Counted from the stretch's first letter, positions 1 to 13,514 are shown. The stretch: DNA of 64,000 nucleotides from Purshia tridentata (GCA_003254885.1 QANT01007513.1:1-64000); one strand, 5' to 3'. The notes: a model not told the origin generated them from the letters alone. Numbers and translations are program-made.

Positions 1-918
1 AGCAAAACATAACATAAATGTTTTATTCAATATTTTCCGAATAGAATAACATAACATAAATGATTTATTCAATTTATAATTTATTGTTATAAGAGAGATA
101 ATAAAAATTTTATAGAAATTATAAAACAAAATTGCACATTAAAATTGAAAATACTAAAATCGTCTCATTCCACATCATTCTATTTTGATTGGACTCCCAC
201 CAATCTTTTTTTTTTATACAAAACTTGGACTGATATCAAATCGAATCGATCCCAAATGGGATGGGATTTGGTCCAGACAACTGAAAATCGATTTGTCCCG
301 AACTTACTATTGAAGAGTCATTTTAAAATGTATCTTGGAGTCCAAAATAATGTTATTTCTCTTAAAACAAAATGGAAGAACTTTTTATTTGTAGATGTTC
401 TAATTTCTAAATCAGGAAAGGCAAGACCAGTAGTAAAAGAAAGTAGAAAAAAAGAAAAAGAAAAAAGAACGACGTCGTATCTTGTATATTATATACAGTT
501 TTGCTGTACTTTCTTTTAAAGGTAGACTCGAATGCAGACCTGCATTTCCTTTCAGAGTAGAAGTACACAGAGATTATATCAGCAGTTCGAAGATACCAAC
601 AAAGCCTCCTCTGCAACTCACCTCTCAGAAGGATCCTTCAGATCCATTAAGTCTCTCTTTTTTTCTCTCTCTCTTTCTTTTGGTTTAATGCAATTTGTAT
701 ATTTCTGTACGTATCGATACCAATTATTGTGTATTGTGTTGATAATTCAAATTTAAAAAATCGAATCCTCGGTCTCATTTCTAGGGTTTCAGAAAATTTT
801 CCATCGCGTTCTGTAGCAATTAGTGTTTCAATTTTGGGGGCGGAGTTGAGAGGGGATAGAAATGTATCGGATCTTGACTTAGGGTTTGCAAAGTTCTGAT
901 CTTTTGCCCTCCGGGTGC
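1..918 (+). promoter_or_regulatory. 5' flank and leader of the FBL15 gene
   Basis: No convincing gene lies here. It is AT-rich and holds a 26-bp direct repeat (7-32 and 48-73, period 41, one mismatch) and a pyrimidine-rich tract with CT runs at about 649-682. The ATG at 862 meets a stop after six codons, so it would be a short upstream ORF if transcribed; the FBL15 start is the ATG at 919. Transcription start was not determined. Confidence 0.5.
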
Positions 919-3900
919 ATGAAGATTTGGTGCTGCCTATGCTTCAACCAAGAAGACGAACCAGAAGAAGAGGAAGATAAAGAGGCGGTCGAGGCTATCA
1001 TGAAGGAAGAAGATAACGAGGTCGAGGCTGTCATGAAGGAGGGCAATTTCGAAAATGAGGGCAACTCCGAGGGGGGCCTTGTCGGAAATGGCGAGGAAAT
1101 CGAGGGCGGCGGCGTTCAACGCTTAGAGCTGGTGGTCAATGGCCGTGACCGTGATGACCACATGAGATTGTTTGAGGGGATGGTCCAAGCAATGCGTGGT
1201 GGTGCGCATTGGGACGAGTCGGTTTGCGTTGGCGCTCTTGCCACGTTGAGGGCTGCGATTAGGACTCCTGTTCGGCAGTTCATCGGCGAGAGTAGCTCAG
1301 CTGCCGCCGCGGAGGATGGTAATCACGATTCACACCATAAGAGAGCCAAAGTTCATGCCTTTTCTCCGTGAGTTTATTACTCTCTATTTGTCTCTTTGTA
1401 ATATTTTCCCTGGGCGTCAAATTTTGCTCAATTGTTAAATTTTAGTTAATTTGCTTTAGCGTTTACAGTTTACTCGAAGTTCAACCTTAGTGGTTACTGG
1501 GTGGCTTGTGTTTTGATTCTAATTGGGGCCTTAGGAACTCGAGTTATTATCACCATTAGATTATGTGGGTAAGTACTATATTTTTTAAACAAACCATCGG
1601 AAGTGCATGCACGGTTGGTATGGAAGAATCTGTGGTGCTTTATGTTCAATGCTGCAATGAAGGTGGTGGGGACTTGCATGTCTTCTATACCTGAATTATA
1701 TTGTTTCATTACTCTTACATGAGCAATCAGTTAAATGAATAATACACATTAAATTCAGAAGGGTGATTACACTAGGCATGTATAGAATATATGGTTTAAT
1801 ACGGTGATTACACTAGAACTATCGTTTTTAATGAGCAGTAGTGTTTTATGTCACAACTGTGCATTATGACCAATTCATGTTTGTAGTTCTACTATAGGTT
1901 AAAAGAAGTGATGAGTCTGACCATTATTAGTCATTCCCCTTTGATTTCAATAAATGCTTCACTCTTTAGGAGAAACATGAGAAGTAAGCTGTTTAACGTG
2001 TAGTGTTGTATATATATCTGCTTTAGATTGATGATGCTGGTGCATGTGACATAAAGTTGTATAATGTAAATTGTATTTTTGACTTAATGTGTGTGCTACA
2101 TTGTCTCATATACTTATTATTGGCTTTGACACGATCTGTTGCAGTGATTTCCATTATGCAATGGCAATGTCTTCAGGTGCTGGAAATTCCAGTACATCTG
2201 CAGACAGAGACTACGGAATAGGTCAGGGCTCTAATGCCCCACATAAGAGTGAGAGTTTTATTCATAATTTTGCACTGAATAATGGTGGTAAGGACAATCC
2301 TTTTGATTCTGGAAGTGGGAAAGATGATGAAGGAGATAAGGGTGGCACTTCAAAAACAGAAGAGTTAGTAGTTCGGATGGATCTTACAGATGATCTATTG
2401 CATATGGTAAGCATTACCATGTGTATATATGTGTGGGATTCAAGGAGCTGCTATAAATTTTTGAAGCTAACTATGTTACTATTATTCTTTCCCATTCTGC
2501 TTGTTTTCAGGTTTTCTCTTTCTTGGACCACATTACTCTTTGCCGAGCTGCAATAGTCTGCAGGCAGTGGCGAGCTGCTAGTGCTCATGAAGATTTCTGG
2601 AGGTGTTTGGATTTTGAGAATCGGAACATATCCGTTGAACAATGTGAGTTTCACTTTATTTTTGTGGTTTACTGCTGAATCTGTTTTCTAAAATACAAAA
2701 ATTAAAGATATAGTTGTGCCAAGTAACAAACTAGTGGTCATTAATGTGTTTGGGGTCAAAGTATGTCTTCCTACCCGTCCCAAATATTTTGTGTTTCTCA
2801 TATTTTTGGTGGTGTGCTTCATGTGGCTTGTGCTGCTGGTGTTCTGAGAAAGTTCAGGCATGGATAATGCATTTGTGAAGTGTATTTGTTAATGTGGATT
2901 TACCAGTTTTAGTTTGAATTTGTAAATTGTTATGGAAACGTGTGAATTTTAGTTAAAGTCTTCATCTATTGTATGACTTATTTTATTATATTTTGGGTCA
3001 TTTTATATTTTTTATACAAGATAAAAAATTGGGTACTAATTACTGTTATATGGAATTACAGTTGAGGATATATGTTGGCGGTATCCAAATGCCACAGAAT
3101 TGAATATATCTGGTACGCCTGCTATTCACTTGCTTGTCATGAAAGCAATCTCTTCATTAAGGTAAATTGCTTTACTTACTCAGGTATGTATCCTATGATT
3201 GGTGCTTAAGCCTCATGTTTTTTCTTGTTTACATATCTTTTTTTTTCTCAGGAATCTTGAGGCTTTAACCCTGGGCAAAGGGCAAATAGGGGACTTATTT
3301 TTCCATTCCTTAGCAGATTGTCAAATGTTGAAATGTTTGACTGTGAATGATGCTACTCTTGGTAATGGTATCCAGGAGATAGCTATAAACCACGATAGAC
3401 TGCGTCACCTTCAACTAATAAAATGTCGTGTTATGCGCATATCAATCAGGTGAAAAAGTTGTGATGATCTTAACTTCATTGTCACATGCTATCAATTTGG
3501 TTAAAGTTGTGTGCTAAATCTTTCCTTTTCAGGTGTCCACAACTTGAAACTCTGTCATTGAAGCGCAGTAACATGGCACAGGCTGTTCTGAATAGCCCTC
3601 TTTTGCACGACCTTGATATAGGCTCTTGCCACAAGCTTTCAGATGCTGCAATTCGTTCAGCAGCAACTTCATGTCCTCAATTAGAGTCTCTCGATATGTC
3701 AAATTGTTCATGTGTTAGTGATGAAACACTCCGTGAGATAGCACTAACTTGTGCTAATCTCCATGTTCTTAATGCATCATACTGTCCAAATATATCCCTA
3801 GAGGTTAGGTTTTATTGGTTTTTACTCTCTTCGTTTTAGTAATATTTGGATGAATTTTTTTTTTGACATGCTTCCTTGTTTTTTTGGAAGTCTGTAAGAC

Positions 3901-6900
3901 TGCCAATGTTGACAGTTCTTAAGCTTCACAGTTGTGAGGGCATCACTTCCGCTTCAATGGCTGCAATATCTCATAGTTACATGCTGGAGGTTAGAATCTT
4001 GTGTTAAATAGTGAGAAAAAATATTTTTCTCATTACAGGCTTTGAACAATTTAATTTGAAATAATTACTTGTTGCAGGTTTTGGAGCTTGACAATTGCAG
4101 CCTATTGACCTCTGTGTCCTTGGATCTGCCACGATTACAGAATATTAGACTAGTACATTGTCGCAAGTATGCTTTTACACTTCCATTTCATCCTCCTCTC
4201 TCGCCCCCCCAAAAAAAAAAAATCAAACCAGAAATACATTCCCATTGGAGATGACTATTTATTTACTTTTCTTCTTTTAAAATTGTAATTCGTATACAGA
4301 TTTGCTGATCTGAATTTGAGAAGTATCATGCTGTCATCTATAATGGTGTCTAACTGCTCTGTGCTCCACCGTATCAACATCACCTCAAATTCACTTCAAG
4401 TATGTATTTTGATGCCACAATCTGATTCCTTGTGTGTAATGTCGTGTTCATTTGTAAATCTGAATGAGTAATCTTTTGTACTTGCAGAAACTAGCATTGC
4501 AGAAGCAAGAGAGCTTAACAACGTTGGCACTGCAATGCCAATTTTTACAAGAAGTGGACCTTACAGACTGTGAAGCTTTAACTAATTCTATATGTGATGT
4601 TTTCAGTGATGGTGGTGGATGCCCCAAGCTTAAAACTTTAGTTCTTGAAAACTGTGAGGTTTGTGGATTTGTCTCTTCTCCTTAGCTGAATAATACTGTT
4701 GAGATTTGATTATGCTAGCATGTGGATTGATAGAGGCCTTGGTATTTTGACATTCTTTGAAGTATTCTCACATGACCCTGTAAATTGATGCCATCAACGT
4801 GTTAGTTGAAACTGTATTGTTGACAAATACATAACATGTTGGTCATTCTGTGAATGTTTTAGTTGCATGTGAGGAAAAGAAATCTATGATTGTTATATAT
4901 TCGCAGATGCTTGAATTGTTGTTCTGGGATGGTTGAATCATCCTATGTTACTGTTTATATTGTTGTTATAATTAGTTATACAGATTTATGTTTGATGGGT
5001 TTTGATGTATTCTCTGTTTAGCTGACATGATGTTTTTTTTTCTTTCATCCAGAGCTTAACAGCAGTGCAATTCTGCAGCACTTCTTTAGTCAGTCTTTCA
5101 CTTGTTGGTTGCCGGGCAATCACTTCTCTCGAACTGACATGTCCCTATCTTGAACAAGTTTCTTTAGATGGTTGTGATCATCTTGAAAGAGCAGAATTTT
5201 GTCCAGTAAGTGAGAATGATTGTAAAGTTGATTTTGCTGCTGAGTATGTGAGTTCGAATTATTGATTCTTTTGAGCATTTAATTTTTAGATATGAGAGCA
5301 TAAGTGATGAGAATTTTAAGAAAATTTTAAATTTTAAATTGCAAGTTCTGCAATATGCATGATTGTTGCTTATTTAAATAAAAAATTTGTGTAATGATTA
5401 TCACATTGTTTTTAGTGCATGTGAATTCTGCCATTAATCAGCCGATGGAAAACTGAATCCTTTTCTCATCCATTTCTTCAGGTTGGTCTTAGGTCACTCA
5501 ATTTGGGAATTTGTCCTAAATTGAATGCACTCAGTATCGAAGCACCAAACATGGTGCAGCTCGAGTTAAAGGGGTGTGGTGTATTATCAGAAGCATCCAT
5601 TAATTGTCCACTCTTAACGTCTTTGGATGCTTCCTTTTGCAGGTTATGTTCTTTACTTTATTATAACTTCATATCCTCTTCCACAACACACCCCACACAC
5701 ACCCCCCCCCCCCCCCCCCCCCCCCCCCCCNCTCCCAGCACCTCCACCCTGCCAAACTAAAACCGTTTTTTATTTTGCACATGCAGTCAACTTAGGGATG
5801 ATTGCTTGTCTGCAACAGCTGCTTCATGCCTGCTGATTGAGTCTTTAATTTTGATGTCATGCCCCTCTGTTGGTTCTGATGGACTCTACTCTTTGCGCTG
5901 GCTTCCAAATTTGACTGTGCTTGATTTGTCATACACTTTCTTGATGAACTTGAAGCCAGTTTTTGAGTCTTGTATGAAACTGAAGGTAATTTTAACAACC
6001 CATTTTGTGCTTGAATTTTCGTAACCTGGAGCATGATGTTCCTCCTCACCAAATAATATTTTATGTTATGTAACAGCACGTGTCACGTTTCTTTATATGA
6101 AATTAAATTATGTGAACCTTGGGCAGCTGTTTATGACCTCTTTTTCTTATTTTTCCTCGTCTTCTCCCAGGTGTTAAAATTACAGGCATGCAAGTATTTA
6201 TCTGACTCATCCCTGGAGCCTCTTTACAAGAAAGGGGCTCTTCCAGCTCTCCAGGAACTGGATTTGTCTTATGGAACCCTCTGTCAGTCTGCTATTGAGG
6301 AGCTTCTTTCTTTCTGTACGCACTTAACTCATGTGAGCTTGAATGGCTGTGTGAATATGCATGACCTGAATTGGGGTAGTAGTGGTTGGCAGCCTTCTGA
6401 ATTGTCTAGTATTTCTGTCCCATCTGCCATGTTTGCACCTGAAAATGCCCTTGAGCCAATTGAGCAACGAAACCGTTTACTGCAGAACCTCAACTGTGTA
6501 GGTTGTCCAAATATTAGGAAAGTTCTCATTCCACCAGCAGCACGTTGTTTCCATTTGTCGTCCTTAAACCTTTCTCTGTCTGCAAATTTGAAGGATGTTG
6601 ATGTTTCTTGTTTCAACCTCTGCTTTCTTAATTTGAGGTATTTTGTTTAAAAATTCTGTGTATGACTATCCTTGATTTTTATGCTCTTTTATCTGCCTTA
6701 CATGCCTGTCTTTTATTCAGCAATTGTTGTTCTTTGGAAGTTTTGAAGCTTGACTGTCCTAAACTGACTAGTCTTTTTCTTCAGGTATGCATTTTTTTTC
6801 TTATATGAGGTCTCTTTCTCACCATTTCCTTTACATTTTATATTAATTTTTTTTTCCATGTAATATTCATTGGTAACCATACCTACAAAATGTTGGGAAG

Positions 6901-7129
6901 ATGTGTATTTATTTTATATGTATTTTTTCTCGAATTTTGGTTTGGCTGTATCTTTTCACCTGCCATTGTTGTGAAGGACTGCAAACTGCTTCCGTTGACT
7001 TCTGTTCCCTAATCTTGTTTTTTTGCTGGGACTTTTTATTAGTCTTGCAACATCGATGAAGCAGCAGTGGAAGCTGCCATATCAAAATGTAGCATGCTGG
7101 AGACTCTTGATGTCCGTTTTTGTCCCAAG

Positions 7130-7174
<45 letters not shown>

Positions 7175-7336
7175 TACAGTGCTATGATTTTTTTAAAAGA
7201 AAACCCTCTTTCTTATAATGGAACCTAATTATTGGCTTTTTATGGTGGCTAACAGATATGCCCATTGAGCATGGGGAGATTACGTGCGGCATGCCCAAGT
7301 TTGAAGCGCATCTTCAGCAGCCTGTCACAATCATGA
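919..7336 (+). CDS. FBL15: F-box/LRR-repeat protein 15 (SLOW MOTION-type) E3 ligase subunit
   Basis: Likely the substrate-recognition subunit of an SCF ubiquitin ligase; the Arabidopsis relative FBL15/SLOMO affects auxin homeostasis and organ-initiation rate. Seventeen exons join in frame to 1,027 aa (Arabidopsis about 990): 919-1367, 2145-2406, 2511-2643, 3062-3161, 3252-3449, 3533-3803, 3891-3989, 4078-4166, 4300-4399, 4488-4658, 5053-5205, 5482-5642, 5787-5985, 6171-6637, 6721-6784, 7043-7129, 7256-7336. The N-terminus MKIWCCLCF is family-like and is followed by an acidic stretch. The F-box (LTDDLLHMVFSFLDHITLCR) lies near residues 229-273 and is split by intron 2. The rest is cysteine-type leucine-rich repeats (for example LESLDMSNCSCVSDETL). 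All introns are GT-AG. The ATG at 919 was chosen because the frame upstream has only a TTG. It is convergent with the next gene. Confidence 0.93.
988..1053 (+). repeat. 33-bp in-frame tandem duplication in FBL15 exon 1
   Basis: Two units of 33 bp begin at 988 and 1021. Their first 20 bases differ at one position (GTCGAGGCTATCATGAAGGA and the copy with G for A at position 10), after which they diverge. The protein therefore reads VEAIMKE then VEAVMKE in the acidic N-terminal region. The frame is kept. Confidence 0.75.
5702..5731. repeat. Poly-C tract ending in an ambiguous base, FBL15 intron 12
   Basis: Twenty-nine consecutive C residues end in N at 5731, preceded by a short CA-rich stretch. 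It lies in the intron between 5642 and 5787. The N marks unresolved homopolymer length, so true spacing here is uncertain; no coding effect is expected. Confidence 0.9.
7133..7173. repeat. (CT)n then (CA)n microsatellite in FBL15 intron 16
   Basis: About 16 CT units run directly after the exon-16 donor and pass into a short CA run, making a compound dinucleotide microsatellite within the last intron. Confidence 0.9.
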
Positions 7337-8297
7337 TCAGAGCAAGCAATGTGTCATTTTTCCTGGGATCTAATAACTTGGTTTGAAGTCGGGACCTAAT
7401 AACTTGGTTTGAATTCGGTAATCTACGAACTTGCATGTATATGGTGTCATCTATTTTGCTTGTATTTGTTGAAGTATATAGGTAGCAGACCATAGGCGTC
7501 TTATGTAACCCTACAATAAGAAATTGTTGTTTTGTGTTGAATTACTGTTCATGTTGAACTCAATTGTTCAGAACGGGTGAAATTAAAAAACAATCTGATT
7601 TCCGTGTTCTGTTTGTATATCTTTATGTAATGATACAATAAATTATTTTTGTTTTTATTTATTCAATTCGGGGTCTACTGTATCAAGTTCCTGGAGTTTC
7701 TATTGACGGTAAGATTCATATATGCGATTGAGTAGGAAAACCTAGTTAATTGCTAGTCGTTGAAGTTCTTGATGTCATTTACTACTGGAGCATCAGCAAG
7801 AACTATGATCTAATTCGGGTGATGATTATACTTTTTAACGAAAATGTTTAGGGAATATGAGGCTCGCCATTGTTATCAACAAAAACAAAATGGAAACCTG
7901 CTAAAAATTGGTCTGTTGGTCCATGTTGAAATGGGATAGTCGTTCTAAATTTATTACCCTTCCTTTTGAAAAATCGAAAAAGTAGGGACATTATACCGAG
8001 AAGCAACCGGCTTCCAAGTTGTAATCCATAATATGAAAAGTTCTACCATACCTGTATCATGTATGGCATACAGTCCACATCTAAGGTATTTTTTTCCACC
8101 ATTAGATGTGGTTGTATATCATACTAACTCCCATCCATATAATGCTTTCATTCATCAGCAGCTAGGATTCAATTGCAAGTCTTGTTGGACTCGCGGAGCT
8201 TAAAACCATAGATATATGTGAGTAAGGAAAACAAAGATCATCATACAGATTACAGACCATCCATGTATATGTTAGGAAAATTTTATAGCTCATAAAT
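7337..8297. other. Convergent 3' region between FBL15 and the plastid-protein gene
   Basis: Both neighbours end here tail to tail. An AATAAA at 7637-7642, 300 bp past the FBL15 stop, is a plausible polyadenylation signal on the plus strand. A phrase near 7377-7415 is repeated (the words around AATAACTTGGTTTGAA occur twice), a short local duplication in the 3' UTR. No gene or RNA was seen. Confidence 0.5.
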
Positions 8298-10182
8298 TCA
8301 TAATATTGATTCCAATTTCTTCAGTTCCGGGTCTGAGATATCAAGATCTGCATTCTCTAACGAGTTCCTATAAGAATCGGCTGCAACCTTCCCTTTGTCC
8401 AGCACATCTGAGGGAACAGTTTTGAGGAGGCTGCAAAAGGAAGGTCTTCAAAAATTCTAGTTTTGTCTCGTATATGAGAATTAAAATTGTAAACAAAAGA
8501 AGATGAAGATATAGACATGGAGAAAGAAAGAAAGATGTAATACTATAAAGATTTACCTGTCCAATGCATTAAGAGCATTATTAACCTGTACCTTCATTGA
8601 ATTGACTTTAGCTTCTCGTTCATTTCTTAATGCCAGTAAAAGCAAGGAATCCAGTTCCTCCAAGGCCCTTCAAAAGTTGAAATTTCACTGGTCTTAAAAG
8701 GTAGTTGACATCAATCATAAGCTTGTGGCTGTTCTTGTATCCAGTCCAGCAGAGAGCCATGTTTCTAGCAGTTTCATATCTATTTAAGTCTATGCTATCT
8801 ACGAAAAATTGACACAATACATCTCTATATTTTGTAAATGCAATTCATGGTACCTGAGACATTGATCAACATTGCTAGAAGCCGTTTTCCCATTGCCACT
8901 GTCTGAAGCATACTGTGCCACCTATTATAGTTCCGAAGAAAATTTCCAAAGCTCTTAGGAATTCATGTACAGAAAAACTGCCATAAAGCAAATGGAAAGG
9001 AGCATGAAGAGTGATGCTAAAATATCCTTGATATGAAACCAACGTCGACAAGTGTAATAAAATTTCACAGAACTATTATAATTAACTGCAAAACATGCCA
9101 AGTCCACAAAGTTGAGGGGGTTTGTACAAGGGGAATTGCTCAAAAACAAGATAAGAGACCCAAAGGCTTAGAGCCATTCTAGTTAAGTTCAGTAAGTCAC
9201 TAAACAAAACTACTCAAATTCATGAACTGTATGAAGACAAAGAAAACTGAAAAAGTACAAGACAAACAACAATAAACACTTGAGAAATCCTCAACTTACA
9301 GCTCGAATATTTACACGGAGGGACGCTGCAGGGCCAGAACGTAGCAGAGACCGACAGGTAGCGAACTGGGGTTGATCACCTTCCAGTGATTTCTCTGCGG
9401 TTGTTGAAAGATTATATGAGCACTATAATGGTGGAGCACTGTAATAATAGAATTACGGAGTGTATGTAAAATAGAAAGAAGAAAAATCATAAAAAGGTCG
9501 TCTCTGAATCCTTGGTAATTACCATATATAACAAGAGTACATGCATAAGCATAACAAAATCATTATAATTCATCAACATTGACGACAAAGAAATCAGTGT
9601 TCAAGTGAAAAAAAGGGCAATTACCCAAGTCCTTGATTTGTAACTGGGTCAATATGACTGGTGGTACATAAGCCTCAAGCGGGTCAAGCTTCTTCCTGGG
9701 TTATCAAATTTTGGGTGAATAGGTGCTTTAGCAGTAAGAGCTTTTAATTAAAGACCAAAGACTAACTAAGAGCTAAAAACTAATCAAAGTCATTACCTTT
9801 TCACATACTTATCAAACATGCTGCCAGCAACAGCATCTGCAGTAAGATTTGGTTGGTCAAGAAAATGCATGCACTAAATTTTGAATTAAAAATCTTCAAT
9901 TTTCTTTTCTCGCCAACCAAACAGAGAACATAGAATAGGATAGAAACATAATAGAGTTTTAAGAGGCTCACGGTTGGGGACAAGGAGCAACTGAGAGAGA
10001 GCGAGAGACAGAGAGATGGAGACCAATCGCCTGCTCTCCCGCCAATTTGAGGGCGACAATGCGCACCTCACTCGCGGAAAATTCTTTGCTTTTGTGGCGA
10101 ACTTTATGGGCGGTGAAAGAGGGGTAATTGAGAAGCTTAAGGGGTTGGCGCTAACGTGCGCGGTGGTGCTCAATGTGGCCAT
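8298..10182 (-). CDS. Conserved plastid-targeted protein of unknown function
   Basis: Seven exons (10182-9972, 9836-9797, 9696-9626, 9394-9300, 8921-8854, 8667-8557, 8430-8298) give 242 aa with GT-AG introns. The N-terminus MATLSTTAHVSANPLS is rich in Ser/Thr and has arginines further on, as in a chloroplast transit peptide. A hydrophobic LVSISLSLALSQLLLVP segment at about residues 53-69 could be a lumen-targeting or membrane segment. The mature part has a MFDKYVKRKKLDPLEAYVPP block and a helical, Leu/Glu/Lys-rich C-terminus. I recognise a conserved plant family (possibly annotated as DUF7880) but cannot give a function. An in-frame ATG at 10308 would add 42 residues not resembling a transit peptide, so 10182 is preferred. 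Confidence 0.8.
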
Positions 10183-11086
10183 GCCAACAGAGCATCCGAC
10201 CCGTTTCTCACTCTTATTTTCCGGCGGGAGCTGTCTAAAACAGAGATAAACTGATAAACGGGGAAAAATCTTCCAAGTCTTATCCGCTTGGTTACGTCGA
10301 ACTTCCATATTTGCCCTTAAAATTTATTTTATCTACAAGGTATAGCTGTTGGTTTAGTGCCACAGAACCATAGGCCTAGCCCCATGTTCATAAACTACCT
10401 TAATTGTCTGTCAATAATTAAACAGTTACATTCATTAAGCCATGTGTGTCAGATTGAAAAGAGAAAGAAAAAAAACAATTTTTCGACGCCCACGGCCACC
10501 TAATGCAATGGAACCATGTGAATTAGTATGGGAAAAATTACTGTTAACACGTTAACATTACATTACGTGAAACATATTAATGTATTTAAATTATAATATT
10601 TGTACAAATATTAAAGGATAAATATTTAAGATTTAAATATTAATAACTATAGATATATTATAATTTGATGAATTTATAACACTATATCATTATACAAATA
10701 GAGACGCACAAAGGCATGAGTGGCATGGCTGAACAGCCTGAACGTTTACTGTTGAAGGGTAGTTATGTAATTAGGAGTGCAAATAACCCGTTATAACTCG
10801 GGTTCAACCTGGTTAACTGGTTGGTAGTCTTGCGTTGCCACAAGGCCCACCACCACAACCACAACCCAGAACAAATTTTCTGTTTAAAAAAAAAAAAAAA
10901 ANAAAAAAAAAAAAAAAAGAGCAAATAATAGCTGTCTAGTTAAAGCATGCACCCAAGTGAAGCCGACACATTACAAACTCAATCCTCTTATACTTCTATT
11001 TAGCCCAAAAAAAGAACACGATCTCTCTTACTCTCTCTCTCTCTCTCTCTCTCTCAGAATTGCAGCAGAACAGAAGTGCAGTAACA
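10183..11086. promoter_or_regulatory. Shared upstream region of two divergent genes
   Basis: This separates the minus-strand plastid-protein gene from the plus-strand GPI-protein gene. It is AT-rich, with a poly-A run at about 10886-10918 interrupted by an ambiguous base at 10902, and a (CT)12 tract at 11031-11054, 32 bp before the GPI-protein ATG. No ORF with family similarity was seen. Confidence 0.5.
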
Positions 11087-12924
11087 ATGGCAAAGAGCTT
11101 ATGTCTTCTTTTAGTTTTTCTTCTTGTCGTCTTTGCTGCTGCTGCTGCTGCTAGTACTCAAAGTAAGTCTCGTACAAATCCACAACACATGTAATTAGTG
11201 TTCATGCTTATGTCTTTATCTATGTTTAATTATAGTACCACAGTGTGACCCTGAGAATGTGTGGTGTCCCAGATTTGGAACTTATATCTAAATGGGAACT
11301 AAATTTTGGATCTACTTTACCACTTTTGGGCCTCTGTTTCTTATTTTAAATATGTATGTGCCTTTGATATGTTTGCCAAATGTGGCTGCACTTATTTTCA
11401 CATTTGCATTTGCACACAAGTGTATGTCTTTGTTCATTGAAGCTTGTTAGATCTTTGTGGTTAAGATCAGAGCTTACCTCAGGTTGATCTATTTGGTAGG
11501 TGATTTTTCACTTACAATTTTGGCTTGTCTTTGTAGTTATGCTTTGATTGAGGACAGAGAATTTGAGGGAAATATGAGAAGAATAATACAATTTTGGATC
11601 TTTGGTTTTTCATGATAAAGTTCATGCTTGATTTACAATAATAGTAAATAATGGAAAGCAGAAAACTCCAAATTATTTGAACCCAGTACAATATTCTCTT
11701 TAGTTGATTTAATTTTAGGGGACCGAAATAACTCAGAACATAAGTTGAAAGGGTGGTATGTGAGTTGGGATGCACTTGATGCCTTCTTTTTAGACTAGGG
11801 CAGTGTTTGATGATACCTCAATATGTTTCATTTTCATAATCTAATACACTTAATAACATTGCCACATTTTAATTTCCAAATTTAGCATAGGACTTTTTTA
11901 ATCCAAAACCAGGACTAAGTTTTGATACTACTTTTTCCTTGTGTAATGTGATTCACTGGTTTTGGTTTTTTCACTAAGAATTGCAGTGCTTCAGGTTCAT
12001 TTCTTTGTTTTTAAGTTGTGTGGGCATTGGTATTGTGCTTATAGGAATTTGATACATGTTACAGTCTTTATATAATACGAGCATGCAATAGTGAGGATAT
12101 GAATGGGTGCAGTAGAGGTGAAAGTTAAAGGCTAAAATATTTGAACCTCATTGTTTAGATGGTGTTTGTACTTGTTTTTATTACTTTCGTACATACATTG
12201 ACATTGCATATTGGTTAAGTTTTTTTTTTGTTTTCGTCATTTGTTTTATTGGTATTATTGTGCTTGGGATCAAAGAAATCCATAATCTGCCATTTATGAG
12301 ATCATGGATGAAATTGCAGTCAAGGTTACAAAGAACCCTGCGGATGAGTTAGTGGCTGTACTTAACAGTAACAGAACTGCACACAAATCATCAACCCTCT
12401 ACGACAACCCGGGCTTGGCCTGCATTGCACTGCAGTACATAAAAGCATATGGAGGTAACTGTGGTGCTGTGGGAGGACCCAATGCCAAGAAGCCTGCGGA
12501 TTCTGAATTTGCTGAAAATTTTGCTCCCAGCTGTGGTGTTCAAGCCTCATCCCTCGCTCCAATTACCGGTCGTTTACTTGGCTGCCAGACTCATTACATT
12601 CATGCTGCTGCAGCATTTTCAGAAATCTTGATTGAAAACAATAAGAGCTTAGAAATACTCTACAATAAGAACCACACTGAAGTGGGAGCTGCTGTCAGTG
12701 GCAGTGATGGTGGGTCTCCATATTTCTGGTGTGTGTTGTTCAGCAGTGGAAAATCTAACAGCAGCTTTACTGCAGAGGGAGATGGAATTAAAATAACAAG
12801 ACCTGGGTGCTCTAGTGGTGCTAATGATGAGTGCAGTGGTGCTGATGACTGGTCTAGAAGCAGCCATATGTGGCCATTTTTCACCACAGCTCTGATTGCA
12901 ATTTCTTATGCCTTTGGAGTATGA
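11087..12924 (+). CDS. GPI-anchored cell-surface protein, At5g19250/At3g06035 family
   Basis: Two exons (11087-11162, 12320-12924) around a 1.16-kb intron encode 226 aa. Exon 1 is a signal peptide (MAKSLCLLLVFLLVVF followed by six Ala from a GCT repeat). The body has the family's spaced cysteines (YGGNCGAVGG, FAPSCGVQ, GCQTHY, FWCVLF, PGCSSGANDEC) and ends in a hydrophobic tail (MWPFFTTALIAISYAFGV) after a small-residue stretch, the layout of a GPI attachment signal. The mature protein should sit on the outer face of the plasma membrane. Arabidopsis members are listed as uncharacterised GPI-anchored proteins, so no biochemical role can be given. Several N-x-S/T sites are present. Confidence 0.9.
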
Positions 12925-13514
12925 GTGTCGTATGAAAGTATGAGTTGTTTTCCACGTAAATTTGCGGCTCCTATTGTTCTGTTGTATTGACAGGCTTGGC
13001 CATTGTAATTTGTTCTCCGTATCTCGCTTTCATTGTATGTAGAGTGTAACTGCGAGATCAATGTCATTCGTTGTTCTTCAGTTTTCCCCTCTCTTCTGAG
13101 TCCTTGTCTACCAAGAATGCCTTTTTACATTCCATTGTGTGTGTGTGTGTGTGGGAGCTACAAATGGGGCATAAGCCAAACAAAATGAGGAAGACTGGCT
13201 TTGTATTGAATCGATAAACATTACAATCTAATTACCAACAAAGAAGCATTACACTCTCAGTTTCTGCTTAATAGCTCTCCACAAGACAAAATTATACACC
13301 CACTGGAGTGGAAGACAGCCTTTTTTTTGAATACATTGAATGTTTATACCAAGAGAAACTATTTGTTTACCTTCAATACTGAGAAGAAACACTTCAAGAC
13401 TTTCAATTCAACAAGAAGCTGTCTACTCTTATTTATAAAAAGATACATGAAACTTTTCCCTGTAACATGATACTCAAATTACATAGCAGAAAACAAGTAC
13501 CGAAAGGAATTGAG
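12925..13514. other. 3' flank between convergent genes, with a GT microsatellite
   Basis: This holds the 3' UTRs of the GPI-protein gene (plus) and the small membrane-protein gene (minus). A (GT)n run lies at 13136-13153. Nothing else was recognised. Confidence 0.5.

Noticed and set aside
12362-12887. Antisense ORFs over the GPI-protein exon 2
   Set aside because: Overlap a well-supported coding exon; composition explained by the sense protein.
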